Below are positions 55,326-62,509 of a stretch of 64,000 nt of DNA, in pieces. A program made the translations under genes and the position numbers. Position 1 is the first letter of the stretch, and the number at the start of each line of letters is the position of its first letter. This DNA comes from Planctomycetaceae bacterium. Its GTDB lineage: Bacteria; Planctomycetota; Planctomycetia; Planctomycetales; Planctomycetaceae. The stretch covers positions 1 to 64,000 of the forward strand of contig JAWKTX010000001.1 of assembly GCA_041398825.1 (NCBI GenBank), given 5' to 3'. The notes beneath the pieces are model-generated. The model worked only from the letters and a program-made list of their open reading frames with translations, was not told where the DNA came from and made no database searches.

Positions 55326-57725
55326 ATGAAGATTGCTACTGGTTCGAGTGCCCTGACGGGACGCTGCCTTCAGACTGAGTTTCGACAGTTGCTTGTCAAA
55401 TTCTGCCTTGTCCTCTTCGCGATACCTGCAATCGCTGTTGCGGGGACTCAGCCTGCGTCTCACGAACCTGGCTGGAAGGCAGGAGTCGCTCGAGCCATCA
55501 TTACTCCGAAAACGGAAGTTTGGTTGGCTGGCTACGGGACCCGCCGAGTTCCAGAGGGAAAGATCCATGATCTCTGGCTAAAGTCGCTCGCGTTGGAGGA
55601 TGCCGATGGCGGACTGGTCGTGTTGGTGACGAGCGACTTTCAGGGGATTCCCAAATCATTCAGCGATCGAGTTTTCAACCGCCTGAGGTCGGAGCTGAAA
55701 CTGGACCGATCACAGGTCATGTTGACTTTCTCCCACAATCATTGCGGACCTCGTCTTGGGGATGACCTGCAGGATTACTATCCCGTTGAATCCGCTCAGG
55801 AAGTGTTGATCGATCAGTACACATCGGAAATGGTTGAACTGACCGTCCAGACAATTCGTGCATCGCTGGCAGACCGTAAGCCCGTTGTGGTGAGAGAGGG
55901 AAGGGCTTCGACATCGTTTGCTGTGAACCGACGCAACAACCGGGAGGCCGACATTCCTGGGCTGATCGCCAAAGGTGTTCCACTCGCTGGTCCGGTTGAT
56001 CATTCCGTTCCGGTGCTGTCAGTGACCGGAGACGACGGGCTGGTTAAAGCGATCCTGTTTGGTTATGCGTGTCATCCGACAACCCTGAGTTTCACTCAAT
56101 GGTGTGGGGACTTTCCGGGGTTTGCTCAGCTGCAGATCGAGCACCAGTATCCGGGCGCGGTCGCAATGTTTGTGAACACATGTGGAGGCGATCAGAACCC
56201 TCTTCCCAGGCGATCCGTTGAACTCTGTGAACGCTATGGCACGATGCTTGCGGAATCAGTGAACGCCGCAATCGCCGGAAGAATGTCTGTGATTGAGCCG
56301 CGGTTGCGAACGCGATTTCGATACCTCGATCTGCCGTATCTGAAAACTGTCGACAGGAATGACCTCGAAGTCGCAGAACAGGATTCGAATCGAATCAAAT
56401 CCCGATGGGCGTCGAGGTTGAAACGACGCATGGACGCGGGAGAGGTTTTTGGGGAATCTTATCCTTATCCGCTGCATGTCTGGCGGCTTGGGGAAAGCAC
56501 ATTGCTCATCGGAATGGGGGCTGAGACCGTTGTCGACTATGCCCTGCGTTTCAAGGCCGAATTCGAAGGCAGCACGTGGGTGCTTGGTTATGTGGACGAC
56601 ATGATCGCCTACATTCCATCTCGTCGGGTGTGGGAAGAAGGAGGCTATGAAGGCGGTTCCAATTTGTTTGAATACGGCCGCCCTGCATTTCGATGGTCGG
56701 GTGAGATCGAAGATCGAATAGCAGATGAAGTGCATGCAATGGTCGCCAGTGTGAACGATCCGGACCAAACAGCCCGGCCGCATGCGGAACGCGCCGAGTG
56801 GGTGTTGGAAACTGATCAGGCCGACTGGAAACCAAGAGATTCCAGCGGCGAAGTTGTCTATCGCGATCAGCTCTGGCTGATGGGGGGATGGTTCGATTCA
56901 TATTCCGCTCCACCACGCGATGTCTGGCGATCATCGGATGGCAGGAAGTGGCATAAAGTCACCGATGAAGCCCCATGGACGTTCAGTGATCTCCCAATGA
57001 CAACTGTCTTCAGTGAACGAATGTGGTTGATGGGAGGCTGGCGAAACGGACGGCTGGAAGGGCATGGGGCGACAAGTGAGGTCTGGTCGTCGCAAGATGG
57101 TGCCGACTGGAGGTTGGAAACCTCATCAGCCGGATGGTCACCTCGATTGGCGGCTGGAATTGCATCTCACAACGGACGCATGTGGATCGCTGGTGGAACA
57201 GAGAACTACTACTTTGGCGATGCCTCCAGTTTGAAAAATGACGTCTGGTCCACCAGTGACGGTGCGACATGGCAACTGGAAACCGACAGTGCGCCCTGGT
57301 CGGCTCGCGCATATCACCAGTTGGTCAGCCATGACGGGAAACTCTGGGTGATCGGTGGCGGAAACTACGTTCCGGAGTATCACGCGACCAATGATGTCTG
57401 GTGTTCGTCCGACGGCAGGCACTGGCAGCAGGTAACCGCGAACGCTCCGTGGGAGCCGCGGTTATGGTTTTCTGCTGTTTCCTGGAAAGGTCACCTGTGG
57501 GTGATCGGCGGGTGGTCAAACCATCCATCGGTGAACAGAAACGATGTTTGGTTTTCGAAGGACGGCCTCACCTGGAAGCAGCTCGAATCATCGAACCGAT
57601 GGAAGGAGCGACATGAGCATTCTGTCTGGGTGCATGGGGATCGACTATTTCTCGGGGCGGGTCATGCACAGCCGCTCAGCAATGAAGTCTGGTCTCTTCA
57701 GTTGCCGGACTCCTGGAACGAATGA
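55326..57725 (+). CDS. Neutral ceramidase-like N-terminus fused to kelch/galactose-oxidase-like repeats
   Basis: 799 residues from ATG 55326 (an ATG at 55263 is in frame). A hydrophobic segment about 25-40 residues in is a likely signal peptide (LLVKFCLVLFAIPAIAVAG). Residues 45-480 follow the neutral/alkaline ceramidase N-terminal fold: GVARAIITPKTEVWLAGYGTR, FSHNHCGPRLGDD, GYACHPTTLSFTQWCGDFPGFAQ and NTCGGDQNPLPR (metal His and catalytic region). Residues 500-799 hold five or six kelch-like repeats, each with LWLMGGW or LWVIGG and DVWSSSDG-type ends. The family hydrolyses amide bonds of ceramides, but this protein could act on other lipids or sugars. Secreted. Confidence 0.83.
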   Translation: MKIATGSSALTGRCLQTEFRQLLVKFCLVLFAIPAIAVAGTQPASHEPGWKAGVARAIITPKTEVWLAGYGTRRVPEGKIHDLWLKSLALEDADGGLVVLVTSDFQGIPKSFSDRVFNRLRSELKLDRSQVMLTFSHNHCGPRLGDDLQDYYPVESAQEVLIDQYTSEMVELTVQTIRASLADRKPVVVREGRASTSFAVNRRNNREADIPGLIAKGVPLAGPVDHSVPVLSVTGDDGLVKAILFGYACHPTTLSFTQWCGDFPGFAQLQIEHQYPGAVAMFVNTCGGDQNPLPRRSVELCERYGTMLAESVNAAIAGRMSVIEPRLRTRFRYLDLPYLKTVDRNDLEVAEQDSNRIKSRWASRLKRRMDAGEVFGESYPYPLHVWRLGESTLLIGMGAETVVDYALRFKAEFEGSTWVLGYVDDMIAYIPSRRVWEEGGYEGGSNLFEYGRPAFRWSGEIEDRIADEVHAMVASVNDPDQTARPHAERAEWVLETDQADWKPRDSSGEVVYRDQLWLMGGWFDSYSAPPRDVWRSSDGRKWHKVTDEAPWTFSDLPMTTVFSERMWLMGGWRNGRLEGHGATSEVWSSQDGADWRLETSSAGWSPRLAAGIASHNGRMWIAGGTENYYFGDASSLKNDVWSTSDGATWQLETDSAPWSARAYHQLVSHDGKLWVIGGGNYVPEYHATNDVWCSSDGRHWQQVTANAPWEPRLWFSAVSWKGHLWVIGGWSNHPSVNRNDVWFSKDGLTWKQLESSNRWKERHEHSVWVHGDRLFLGAGHAQPLSNEVWSLQLPDSWNE

Positions 57726-57817
57726 GGCTCTGATCCGGTTCCCGGCGTTGGCTCAGTCAATTCGACCGCTATTCGCCGCGAAGAGTTTCGAACATCTGGA
57801 GGATGCTGTCCCGCGTA

Positions 57818-58673
57818 GAGCCTGTTATGAACTTTGAGGGTGGAGTCTTGCGAGCATAATGGTGACGAATGCGAGCCAGTGCCAGCCGTCAAGCGTCACA
57901 CTCAGCCGTTCGTAGTCTCTGGCCAGTCTTCGGAATCTCGCCAGCCAGGCAAAGGTTCGTTCCACAACCCACCGGCGAGGTAATAGTACAAATCCACGCT
58001 TCGCTTCCGTGTGCTTAACTACTTCCAAACGAATCGACTCAGCGTTCGCCTGTTCAACAGCAGATTCTCCGGTGTAACCCTGATCGACATACGCCAACTC
58101 TACCGACTGATCCGTCACTTCCTGAACTTGTTTCGCCAGCTCACCGACCTGCGCACGGTCCTGTTCGTTTGCTGGTGTTACAACAGTGGCAAGTAAATGC
58201 CCAAGTGTGTCTACCGCCGCATGAACCTTCGATCCTTTGCGTCTCTTTGCTCCATCGTAACCGGCCCGGGATCCACTCTCCGGGGTCGACTGTAATGTCC
58301 GCGCATCCAAAATCACTGCTGAAGGATCTTCAGCACGCTCCGTATTCAGTCGAGCCACCATTCGAAGATCATGAACAATGGATTGGAAGACTTTCGCATC
58401 AACCCAGCGTCGAGCTTGCTGGTACACCACAGTCCATGGCGGAAAATCATTGGGCAGGTATCGCCACGGACAGCCAGTCTTAACAACATACCGCAATGCA
58501 TTGAATACGGCTCGCAGAGGATATTCCCGCTGCGGTGCGTCTTCCGTCATCAACGTCAGATACGGCACAACAAATTCCCATTCGTCATCCTTGACGTCGC
58601 TGGGATACGACTTCCGTGTCTTACTCATCACTTAACTTCAACATATGTTTCAAGTTAAGTCAATAACAGGCTC
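57818..58673. mobile_element. IS5-type insertion sequence, complete (856 bp)
   Basis: The ends read GAGCCTGTTATGAACTT (left) and the reverse of the right end GAGCCTGTTATTGACTT, so terminal inverted repeats of 17 bases differ at two positions. TA occurs on both sides (57816-57817 and 58674-58675) and is the target duplication. One transposase gene fills the element. It seems recent, as the repeats and the frame are intact. Confidence 0.88.
57825..58631 (-). CDS. IS5 family transposase (DDE)
   Basis: 268 residues, full length. The N-terminal DUF4096-like part shows DVKDDEWEFVVPYL, YPLRAVFNALRYVVKTGCPWRYLP and WTVVYQQARRWV. The DDE residues lie in VILDARTLQS, AYVDQGYTGE and RWVVERTFAWLARFRRLARDYER. 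The stop codon (57825-57827) is inside the left inverted repeat, as is usual for compact IS. It catalyses cut-and-paste or copy movement of the element. No frameshift. Confidence 0.92.
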   Translation of the reverse strand: MMSKTRKSYPSDVKDDEWEFVVPYLTLMTEDAPQREYPLRAVFNALRYVVKTGCPWRYLPNDFPPWTVVYQQARRWVDAKVFQSIVHDLRMVARLNTERAEDPSAVILDARTLQSTPESGSRAGYDGAKRRKGSKVHAAVDTLGHLLATVVTPANEQDRAQVGELAKQVQEVTDQSVELAYVDQGYTGESAVEQANAESIRLEVVKHTEAKRGFVLLPRRWVVERTFAWLARFRRLARDYERLSVTLDGWHWLAFVTIMLARLHPQSS

Positions 58674-58959
58674 TAGATTTACGATCACCGTCTGATGAGG
58701 CCGTCGAAGGAGACGGACTGCTGCGCGATTCGTTAATCGTGAGCAGTCGGCCCCCCATTGAGCTTCCCGCCAGTCGAGTGACGGCTTCATCTGCGTCATC
58801 CATGGACGGCATGTTGACGAAGGCAAAGCCGCGCGGTCGACTTGTCGCGGCATCGGCCACCATGCGGACCGACGACACTCGGCCATAGCATTCGAATCGG
58901 CGTCTGAGTTCTGCCTCTGAGGCATCGAACGGTAGGTTACCGACAAAGATTTGGGGCAT
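58660..58959 (-). CDS. RRM RNA-binding protein, tail replaced by IS sequence
   Basis: 99 residues with one RNA recognition motif: RNP2 IFVGNLPF near the N-terminus and RNP1 RGFAFVNM in the middle. Such small RRM proteins of bacteria bind single-stranded RNA and often act in cold or general RNA handling. The IS5 element has inserted near the 3' end: the last residues RACY and the TGA stop come from the element's right end. Joining the two flanks through one TA copy would continue the frame for 16 residues (STRDSILQMFETLRGE) before a stop. No SD before ATG 58959. Confidence 0.82.
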   Translation of the reverse strand: MPQIFVGNLPFDASEAELRRRFECYGRVSSVRMVADAATSRPRGFAFVNMPSMDDADEAVTRLAGSSMGGRLLTINESRSSPSPSTASSDGDRKSRACY

Positions 58960-58969
58960 GTTCTGGTTT

Positions 58970-59227
58970 CTATTTGAGACGCAGACGCGGGCCGTGTTTG
59001 ACTTTTACGGCATCCAGCGTTCGCTGATTAAGTTCATTGGCAACGGTGGAGGAAAGGAACAAGCTTGGACGACCTGGCGCCTCGATGACTTTGTCCTTGT
59101 CCCGGCGAACGCCCTTCCGGCATTTCACCTTCCCATCGGCATAGGTCAGACGAAAGTCTGAGATTTGTGGGTGTTTTGTTTGAATGGTTGCAAGGCGATT
59201 CCAAGCCGAGTCGGTTACTGTGAGCAT
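58970..59227 (-). CDS. Small HesB/IscA-like protein lacking cluster cysteines
   Basis: 85 residues. The order LTVTDSAWNRL, FRLTYADGKVKCRKG, LFLSSTVANELNQRTLDAVKV resembles the A-type carrier fold, but only one Cys exists (in KVKCRK) instead of three, so iron-sulphur transfer is unlikely. Similarity is by pattern only. GGAAAG ahead of the ATG supports the start. It ends 10 bases before the RRM gene start and is probably co-transcribed with it. Function unknown. Confidence 0.6.
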   Translation of the reverse strand: MLTVTDSAWNRLATIQTKHPQISDFRLTYADGKVKCRKGVRRDKDKVIEAPGRPSLFLSSTVANELNQRTLDAVKVKHGPRLRLK

Positions 59228-59603
59228 GCTTTACTTTCCAGATGTTAAGCGGTCGAATGGGTGATCCTGTGGGGGCAGGGCACCCTTGAGCGGTCTGACG
59301 CATGACTTCCCGTGACGCACGCAGATGATTGCGTTTGACGAGAACTCCTGCCGTCGTCCGGTTCTCACCATCAATGCACAAACGGTTGTGACTCGAAGCA
59401 CGAACAGTTGTATCGGGATGGCGAAAGCGATTTCGAAATTCTTCGAGTCGTTCCGACAGCTCTTGCGCCGCGCGAATCATCCCGATGCTCGCTGAGAGCT
59501 CTCAACGGGAGTCACGAAAAGCGGGAGAGCTCAGGGCGGACGAGGTCCGCCCATCGAACAATTCCAGCAGATCTGATTGGTGATGCCACCAACCAAGCGA
59601 TGA
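59228..59603. other. Gap with a perfect hairpin after the second RRM gene
   Basis: 376 bases. GGGCGGAC (59534-59541) pairs with GTCCGCCC (59545-59552) around GAG, 8 perfect pairs; no T tract follows on either strand. A GAGAGCTC motif also occurs twice nearby (59495-59530). A minus-strand open frame at 59034-59480 is not convincing. Confidence 0.4.
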
Positions 59604-59870
59604 TTACCAGCTGCGAGCGCGTTCTTCACGAGGCTTGGCAATATTTACCTTCAGAGCCCGCCCATGCAGGTCTCGGTCGTTCAGTGCGTCAATCGCTTTT
59701 TTCGCGTCGCTGTCGCTGGGCATTTCCACAAAGGCAAAACCCTTCGAACGGCCGGTTTCGCGATCGGAGATCACATTGGCCTTGGAGACATCTCCAAACT
59801 CTGCGAATGCATCCTGCAGATCATTTGAGGTTGTTTCGTAAGAAAGATTTCCAACGTAAATACTCGTCAT
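59604..59870 (-). CDS. RRM RNA-binding protein
   Basis: 88 residues, one RNA recognition motif: RNP2 IYVGNLSY at the start and RNP1 KGFAFVEM, with the GRALKVNIA ending. AGGAG 7 bases ahead of the ATG supports the start. It is a paralogue of the RRM gene at 58660 and lies about 640 bases upstream on the same strand. Its basic tail (KPREERARSW) is short. Such proteins are glycine-rich RNA-binding relatives in bacteria; the target RNA is unknown. Confidence 0.88.
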   Translation of the reverse strand: MTSIYVGNLSYETTSNDLQDAFAEFGDVSKANVISDRETGRSKGFAFVEMPSDSDAKKAIDALNDRDLHGRALKVNIAKPREERARSW

Positions 59871-60850
59871 CCAATTCTCCTAAACATCAAGGTCAACAAA
59901 GAAAACCCTGGCGACTGCAAACAGACCCAATCATGCGGGAATTTCTTCCGGCTTTGTTGCGACCGCAGTTCATCAGAGCAGTTACACATTTCCTATAAGA
60001 ACGCTCAGGGCAGCACTTCGAAGTGATCACATTGGTGTCGAGATTCGATTGGCTGCAGCTGAGAGTTTCATCACGGAGTCAAACAAAGAACGTCAGACTC
60101 AGGCATTATTCGCAAGCTCGCGTTTACTTGTGGCCATCCAGTGACGCTTAGACCCGGCGCAGCCGACCAGCGGAAGCGATGGATCATTGAGTCACTTACA
60201 ACAAGCCACAGGCGATAAAAAATCGGCGGCAAACGCTGTCAGCGTTAAAGAAAGCACTCGCTCGCGACGGGGGTAAACAACGAGCCATCGGAGGCGTCGT
60301 CGGACCATTCAGGATTGAATGTCGCGAATGTGGACGTTGTCCACCGGGTGAGAGGTGTTCGATATCGAACACAAAAAAACTGCCGGCCACATGGCCGAAC
60401 CGACAAGCGCGCTTCAGATCCGGTTTGAAGTCTGAAGGGGTGTCGAACAAATGCGTCTTCTTGTTTCTGTACTACTTCTTCACGTCAACTGACATTAGTG
60501 TACTCTATCATCGGTTGTAGCACGAGGTCTATCTGACAACTGTGCTGTCAAACTTGTGTCACACCGCGTAAAGGAGGCAGCAGCCAGGTGTTGCGCCGCA
60601 AATAATTTTCTACAACAAAGCAAATTGATGGTCGGCGGCCGCTAACCTGATAACCCGTTGATGATCATCCGACCCGGTTATGAGGTCCGTTTTCATGGAC
60701 CATCGGTCACTCTCTGACGCGTCGGATTACTTTTTGATGGACCGATAAGACGAGATTTCCTTCGGATCGTCGCAGAATCGGCGTCTGGTTCCTGACCAAT
60801 CTTGATGCTCGGGAAACTGCACGTTTGCGGAGATACTCACCAACTTCAAG
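59871..60850. other. 980-base gap beside the integration site
   Basis: No gene supported. A minus-strand frame at 60196-60450 lacks an SD and protein-like composition. A small hairpin CGGCC ATGT GGCCG with a following T7 run on the minus strand (about 60378-60395) looks like a weak terminator. GGTC/GACC-rich motifs occur around 60700-60750. This is the host flank next to the tRNA fragment. Confidence 0.4.
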
Positions 60851-60907
60851 TAGCCGAGGCGGGACTTGAACCCGCACGCCCCTTAACGGGACCCGGGATT
60901 TTAAGTC
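60851..60907 (-). other. 3' half of tRNA-Leu(UAA), probable attachment site of an integrated element
   Basis: Read on the minus strand, the sequence gives an anticodon loop CTTAAAA (anticodon UAA), a variable arm, a T arm GCGGG TTCAAGT CCCGC and the 3' acceptor strand CTCGGCT followed by A (60851). The 5' half (D arm and 5' acceptor strand) is absent to the right, where similarity stops at GACTTAAAATC. This is what a tyrosine integrase leaves: the intact tRNA-Leu would lie past the right window edge. Confidence 0.75.
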
Positions 60908-60987
60908 GTACGGGTGTGTTCAGTCATAGTCTGAACAGAGTCTGATTGTCGGTTTTTGCCTATTCAAATTCAGGGGCTTTCAGTCGC

Positions 60988-61037
60988 GAAGTGTCACCTC
61001 GTTTCCGGTTGAGGTGACACTTCAGGTGACACTTCAG
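60988..61037. repeat. Inverted and tandem 12-bp repeats at the left end of the element
   Basis: GAAGTGTCACCTC (60988-61000) is the exact reverse complement of GAGGTGACACTTC (61011-61023). AGGTGACACTTC then occurs twice in tandem (61012-61023 and 61024-61035). Such iterons may bind an excisionase, a replication protein or a repressor. Confidence 0.7.
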
Positions 61038-61072
61038 TTAATCCATTGCTGAACGCAATTTGAGCAGCCGCA

Positions 61073-61136
61073 AAACAATCGGGTTTCCGGGTTTCCGTGT
61101 TTACGTATTTCAAACAATCGGGTTTCCGGGTTTCCG
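61073..61136. repeat. Pair of 25-bp direct repeats
   Basis: Two identical 25-base copies (61073-61097 and 61112-61136) that begin AAACAATCGGG and end GGGTTTCCG, 39 bases apart. They stand about 90 bases before the first element gene and may be operators or leftover recombination sites. Confidence 0.7.
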
Positions 61137-61227
61137 ATTTCTGCCTCTGGATGCGAATTTCGCCCATATCCTCCCATGCGTCAATCGAGTGTCGTTTGAC
61201 AGCCACTCAAACAGCAAGGGAACGGAA

Positions 61228-61446
61228 ATGGCAAGCACAAGAGAACTGGCACCAATCGAAGATGGTGTGACGTATCCACTGGACGAATTCACGCGTCGTG
61301 CTGGACTTGGCCGGCACGCTATGAGAGAGGCACGTGCTAAGGGCCTCAAGGTGATTCGGCTTGGAAATCGGGCCTATGTTCGAGGCAGTGACTTCAATGC
61401 ATTTCTCGGACAACTGGAGCGCACAGAAGGCGAGGTGGCGCAATGA
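61228..61446 (+). CDS. Excisionase/MerR-like helix-turn-helix protein
   Basis: 72 residues starting at ATG 61228 with AGGGA about 7 bases ahead; the frame stays open upstream through the repeats but without similarity. YPLDEFTRRAGLGRHAMREARAKGLKVIRLGNRAYVRGSDFNAFL is the winged-helix pattern of excisionase-type DNA-binding proteins (as in AlpA or Xis). It is the first gene of the element and may control excision or transcription. The next gene overlaps it by ATGA. Confidence 0.8.
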   Translation: MASTRELAPIEDGVTYPLDEFTRRAGLGRHAMREARAKGLKVIRLGNRAYVRGSDFNAFLGQLERTEGEVAQ

Positions 61447-61661
61447 GCGGTTCCACCTATCTCGACGCAGACACGCTTGCAGACGCACGCAACGCCCTGG
61501 GATTTGGCGTCCCCGTTGAGCAGATCGCCGGACGGGTTGGAGTTGAAGTCAGCGAACTTCAGCGAGCTCTCGGACTGCCGGAATGGAAGATTCCTGATAG
61601 CCAGGAGAAGCAACTGGAACTGGATCTGTGGGCGGCCGATCGGCTGGACGGCATTCTCTGA
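61443..61661 (+). CDS. Small element protein of unknown function
   Basis: 72 residues (MSGSTYLDADTLADARNALGFGVPVEQIAGRVG). The helical opening could be a helix-turn-helix (VPVEQIAGRVGVEVSELQRALG). ATG 61443 overlaps the stop of the HTH gene, so the two are co-translated. No known family is recognised. Confidence 0.6.
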   Translation: MSGSTYLDADTLADARNALGFGVPVEQIAGRVGVEVSELQRALGLPEWKIPDSQEKQLELDLWAADRLDGIL

Positions 61662-61673
61662 ACACCAAATAGA

Positions 61674-61707
61674 GAACGCCCACACAGGCTGAGTTGTGTA
61701 GGCGTTC
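61674..61707. repeat. Hairpin between element genes
   Basis: GAACGCC (61674-61680) and ACACA (61682-61686) pair with TGTGT (61695-61699) and GGCGTTC (61701-61707); a C-A mismatch lies between the two parts. The loop is GGCTGAGT. There is no T tract on either side. Confidence 0.5.
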
Positions 61708-61727
61708 AGTGCGAGAAAGTTGATGCA

Positions 61728-62111
61728 ATGATTGCGAGCAAGCTTCAAAAACTCAATACGAATTCCCCTCAGGTTGAGTGGCATTCGGAAACAAAGATCC
61801 TTGTCAGGCCCAGCGCCTTTACCTTTCCAGTGGCCAGACTGATTGCGATGGACTGGAACACCCCGGGCCAGAAGATCAGTGAACGCCCTTTGATTCTGAA
61901 CAGGATTCAGGGGCAGTGGAATCTGGTTGATGGAGTCGTCACGGTTCACATCGACGGAACACCACCGAGAGGTTTGTGTGTAGTCGACATCGAAAGCGAT
62001 GAACCGGTGCTGCGATGCAGTCACAGTTCTGTCGTGATGAATCGTCGGGATTCGAAAGAGATTCGCGACTTCGTCCGTACGGTGCTTGAACAGCGAGGGC
62101 CGCGCGGATGA
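61728..62111 (+). CDS. Element protein of unknown function
   Basis: 127 residues from ATG 61728. A beta-rich centre (GQWNLVDGVVTVHIDGTPPRGLCVVDIES) lies between basic ends; no motif is recognised. Its stop overlaps the primase-type gene at 62108 (ATGA), so it is part of the same run of genes. Function unknown. Confidence 0.6.
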   Translation: MIASKLQKLNTNSPQVEWHSETKILVRPSAFTFPVARLIAMDWNTPGQKISERPLILNRIQGQWNLVDGVVTVHIDGTPPRGLCVVDIESDEPVLRCSHSSVVMNRRDSKEIRDFVRTVLEQRGPRG

Positions 62112-62509
62112 AGACAACTGCTCATGATGTGAAACGGCTTGCTTCTGGTCGATGGGTGCAAATCCTCGAGGCAATGGGAGGACTCACTTCCCTTCAACTG
62201 AATCCATCGGTTCACGGTCCGTGCCCCAAATGCGGCGGGACAGATCGCTTCCGGGCACTTGATGACGTCGCGGAAACCGGTGGGTTGTTCTGCAATCAGT
62301 GTCACAACGGCGATTCATCACCAAAGTCAGGTGATGGGCTGGCAGCAATCCAGTGGTTGTGTGAATGCTCGTTTCCTGATGCATTGAAACGGGTTGCAGA
62401 GTTCACTGGATCCAATCAGGTCAATGGTTCCAGGACTTCACAGAAGCCGCCCGTGACACCCAACAGGATTGACGAGAACTACCTGAAGTTTCTTAGAACG
62501 GGATTCTGA
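62108..62509 (+). CDS. Primase-type zinc-binding protein of the element
   Basis: 133 residues. A DnaG/phage-primase zinc ribbon is clear: CPKCGGTDRFRALDDVAETGGLFCNQC, with paired Cys about 20 residues apart. VQWLC-like helices follow (GDGLAAIQWLCECSFPDALKRVAEFTG). This is the N-terminal part of phage- and island-type primase-helicases. Its frame ends at TGA 62507-62509, while the next domain continues in another frame from about 62497. ATG 62108 overlaps the stop of the previous gene. Confidence 0.82.
   Translation: MKTTAHDVKRLASGRWVQILEAMGGLTSLQLNPSVHGPCPKCGGTDRFRALDDVAETGGLFCNQCHNGDSSPKSGDGLAAIQWLCECSFPDALKRVAEFTGSNQVNGSRTSQKPPVTPNRIDENYLKFLRTGF

Noticed and set aside
59034..59480. Minus-strand frame of 148 codons
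   Set aside because: It overlaps the HesB-like gene in another frame; its second half is antisense-like and no SD exists.
61073..61136. CRISPR array
   Set aside because: Only two copies of the repeat, 14 bases of spacer, and no cas gene; spacers of arrays are longer.
60851..61230. tRNA-Leu(UAA) with a group I intron
   Set aside because: No 5' tRNA half or intron core was found in the next 350 bases, and GACTT precedes the junction as in an attachment core, so an integrated element fits better.
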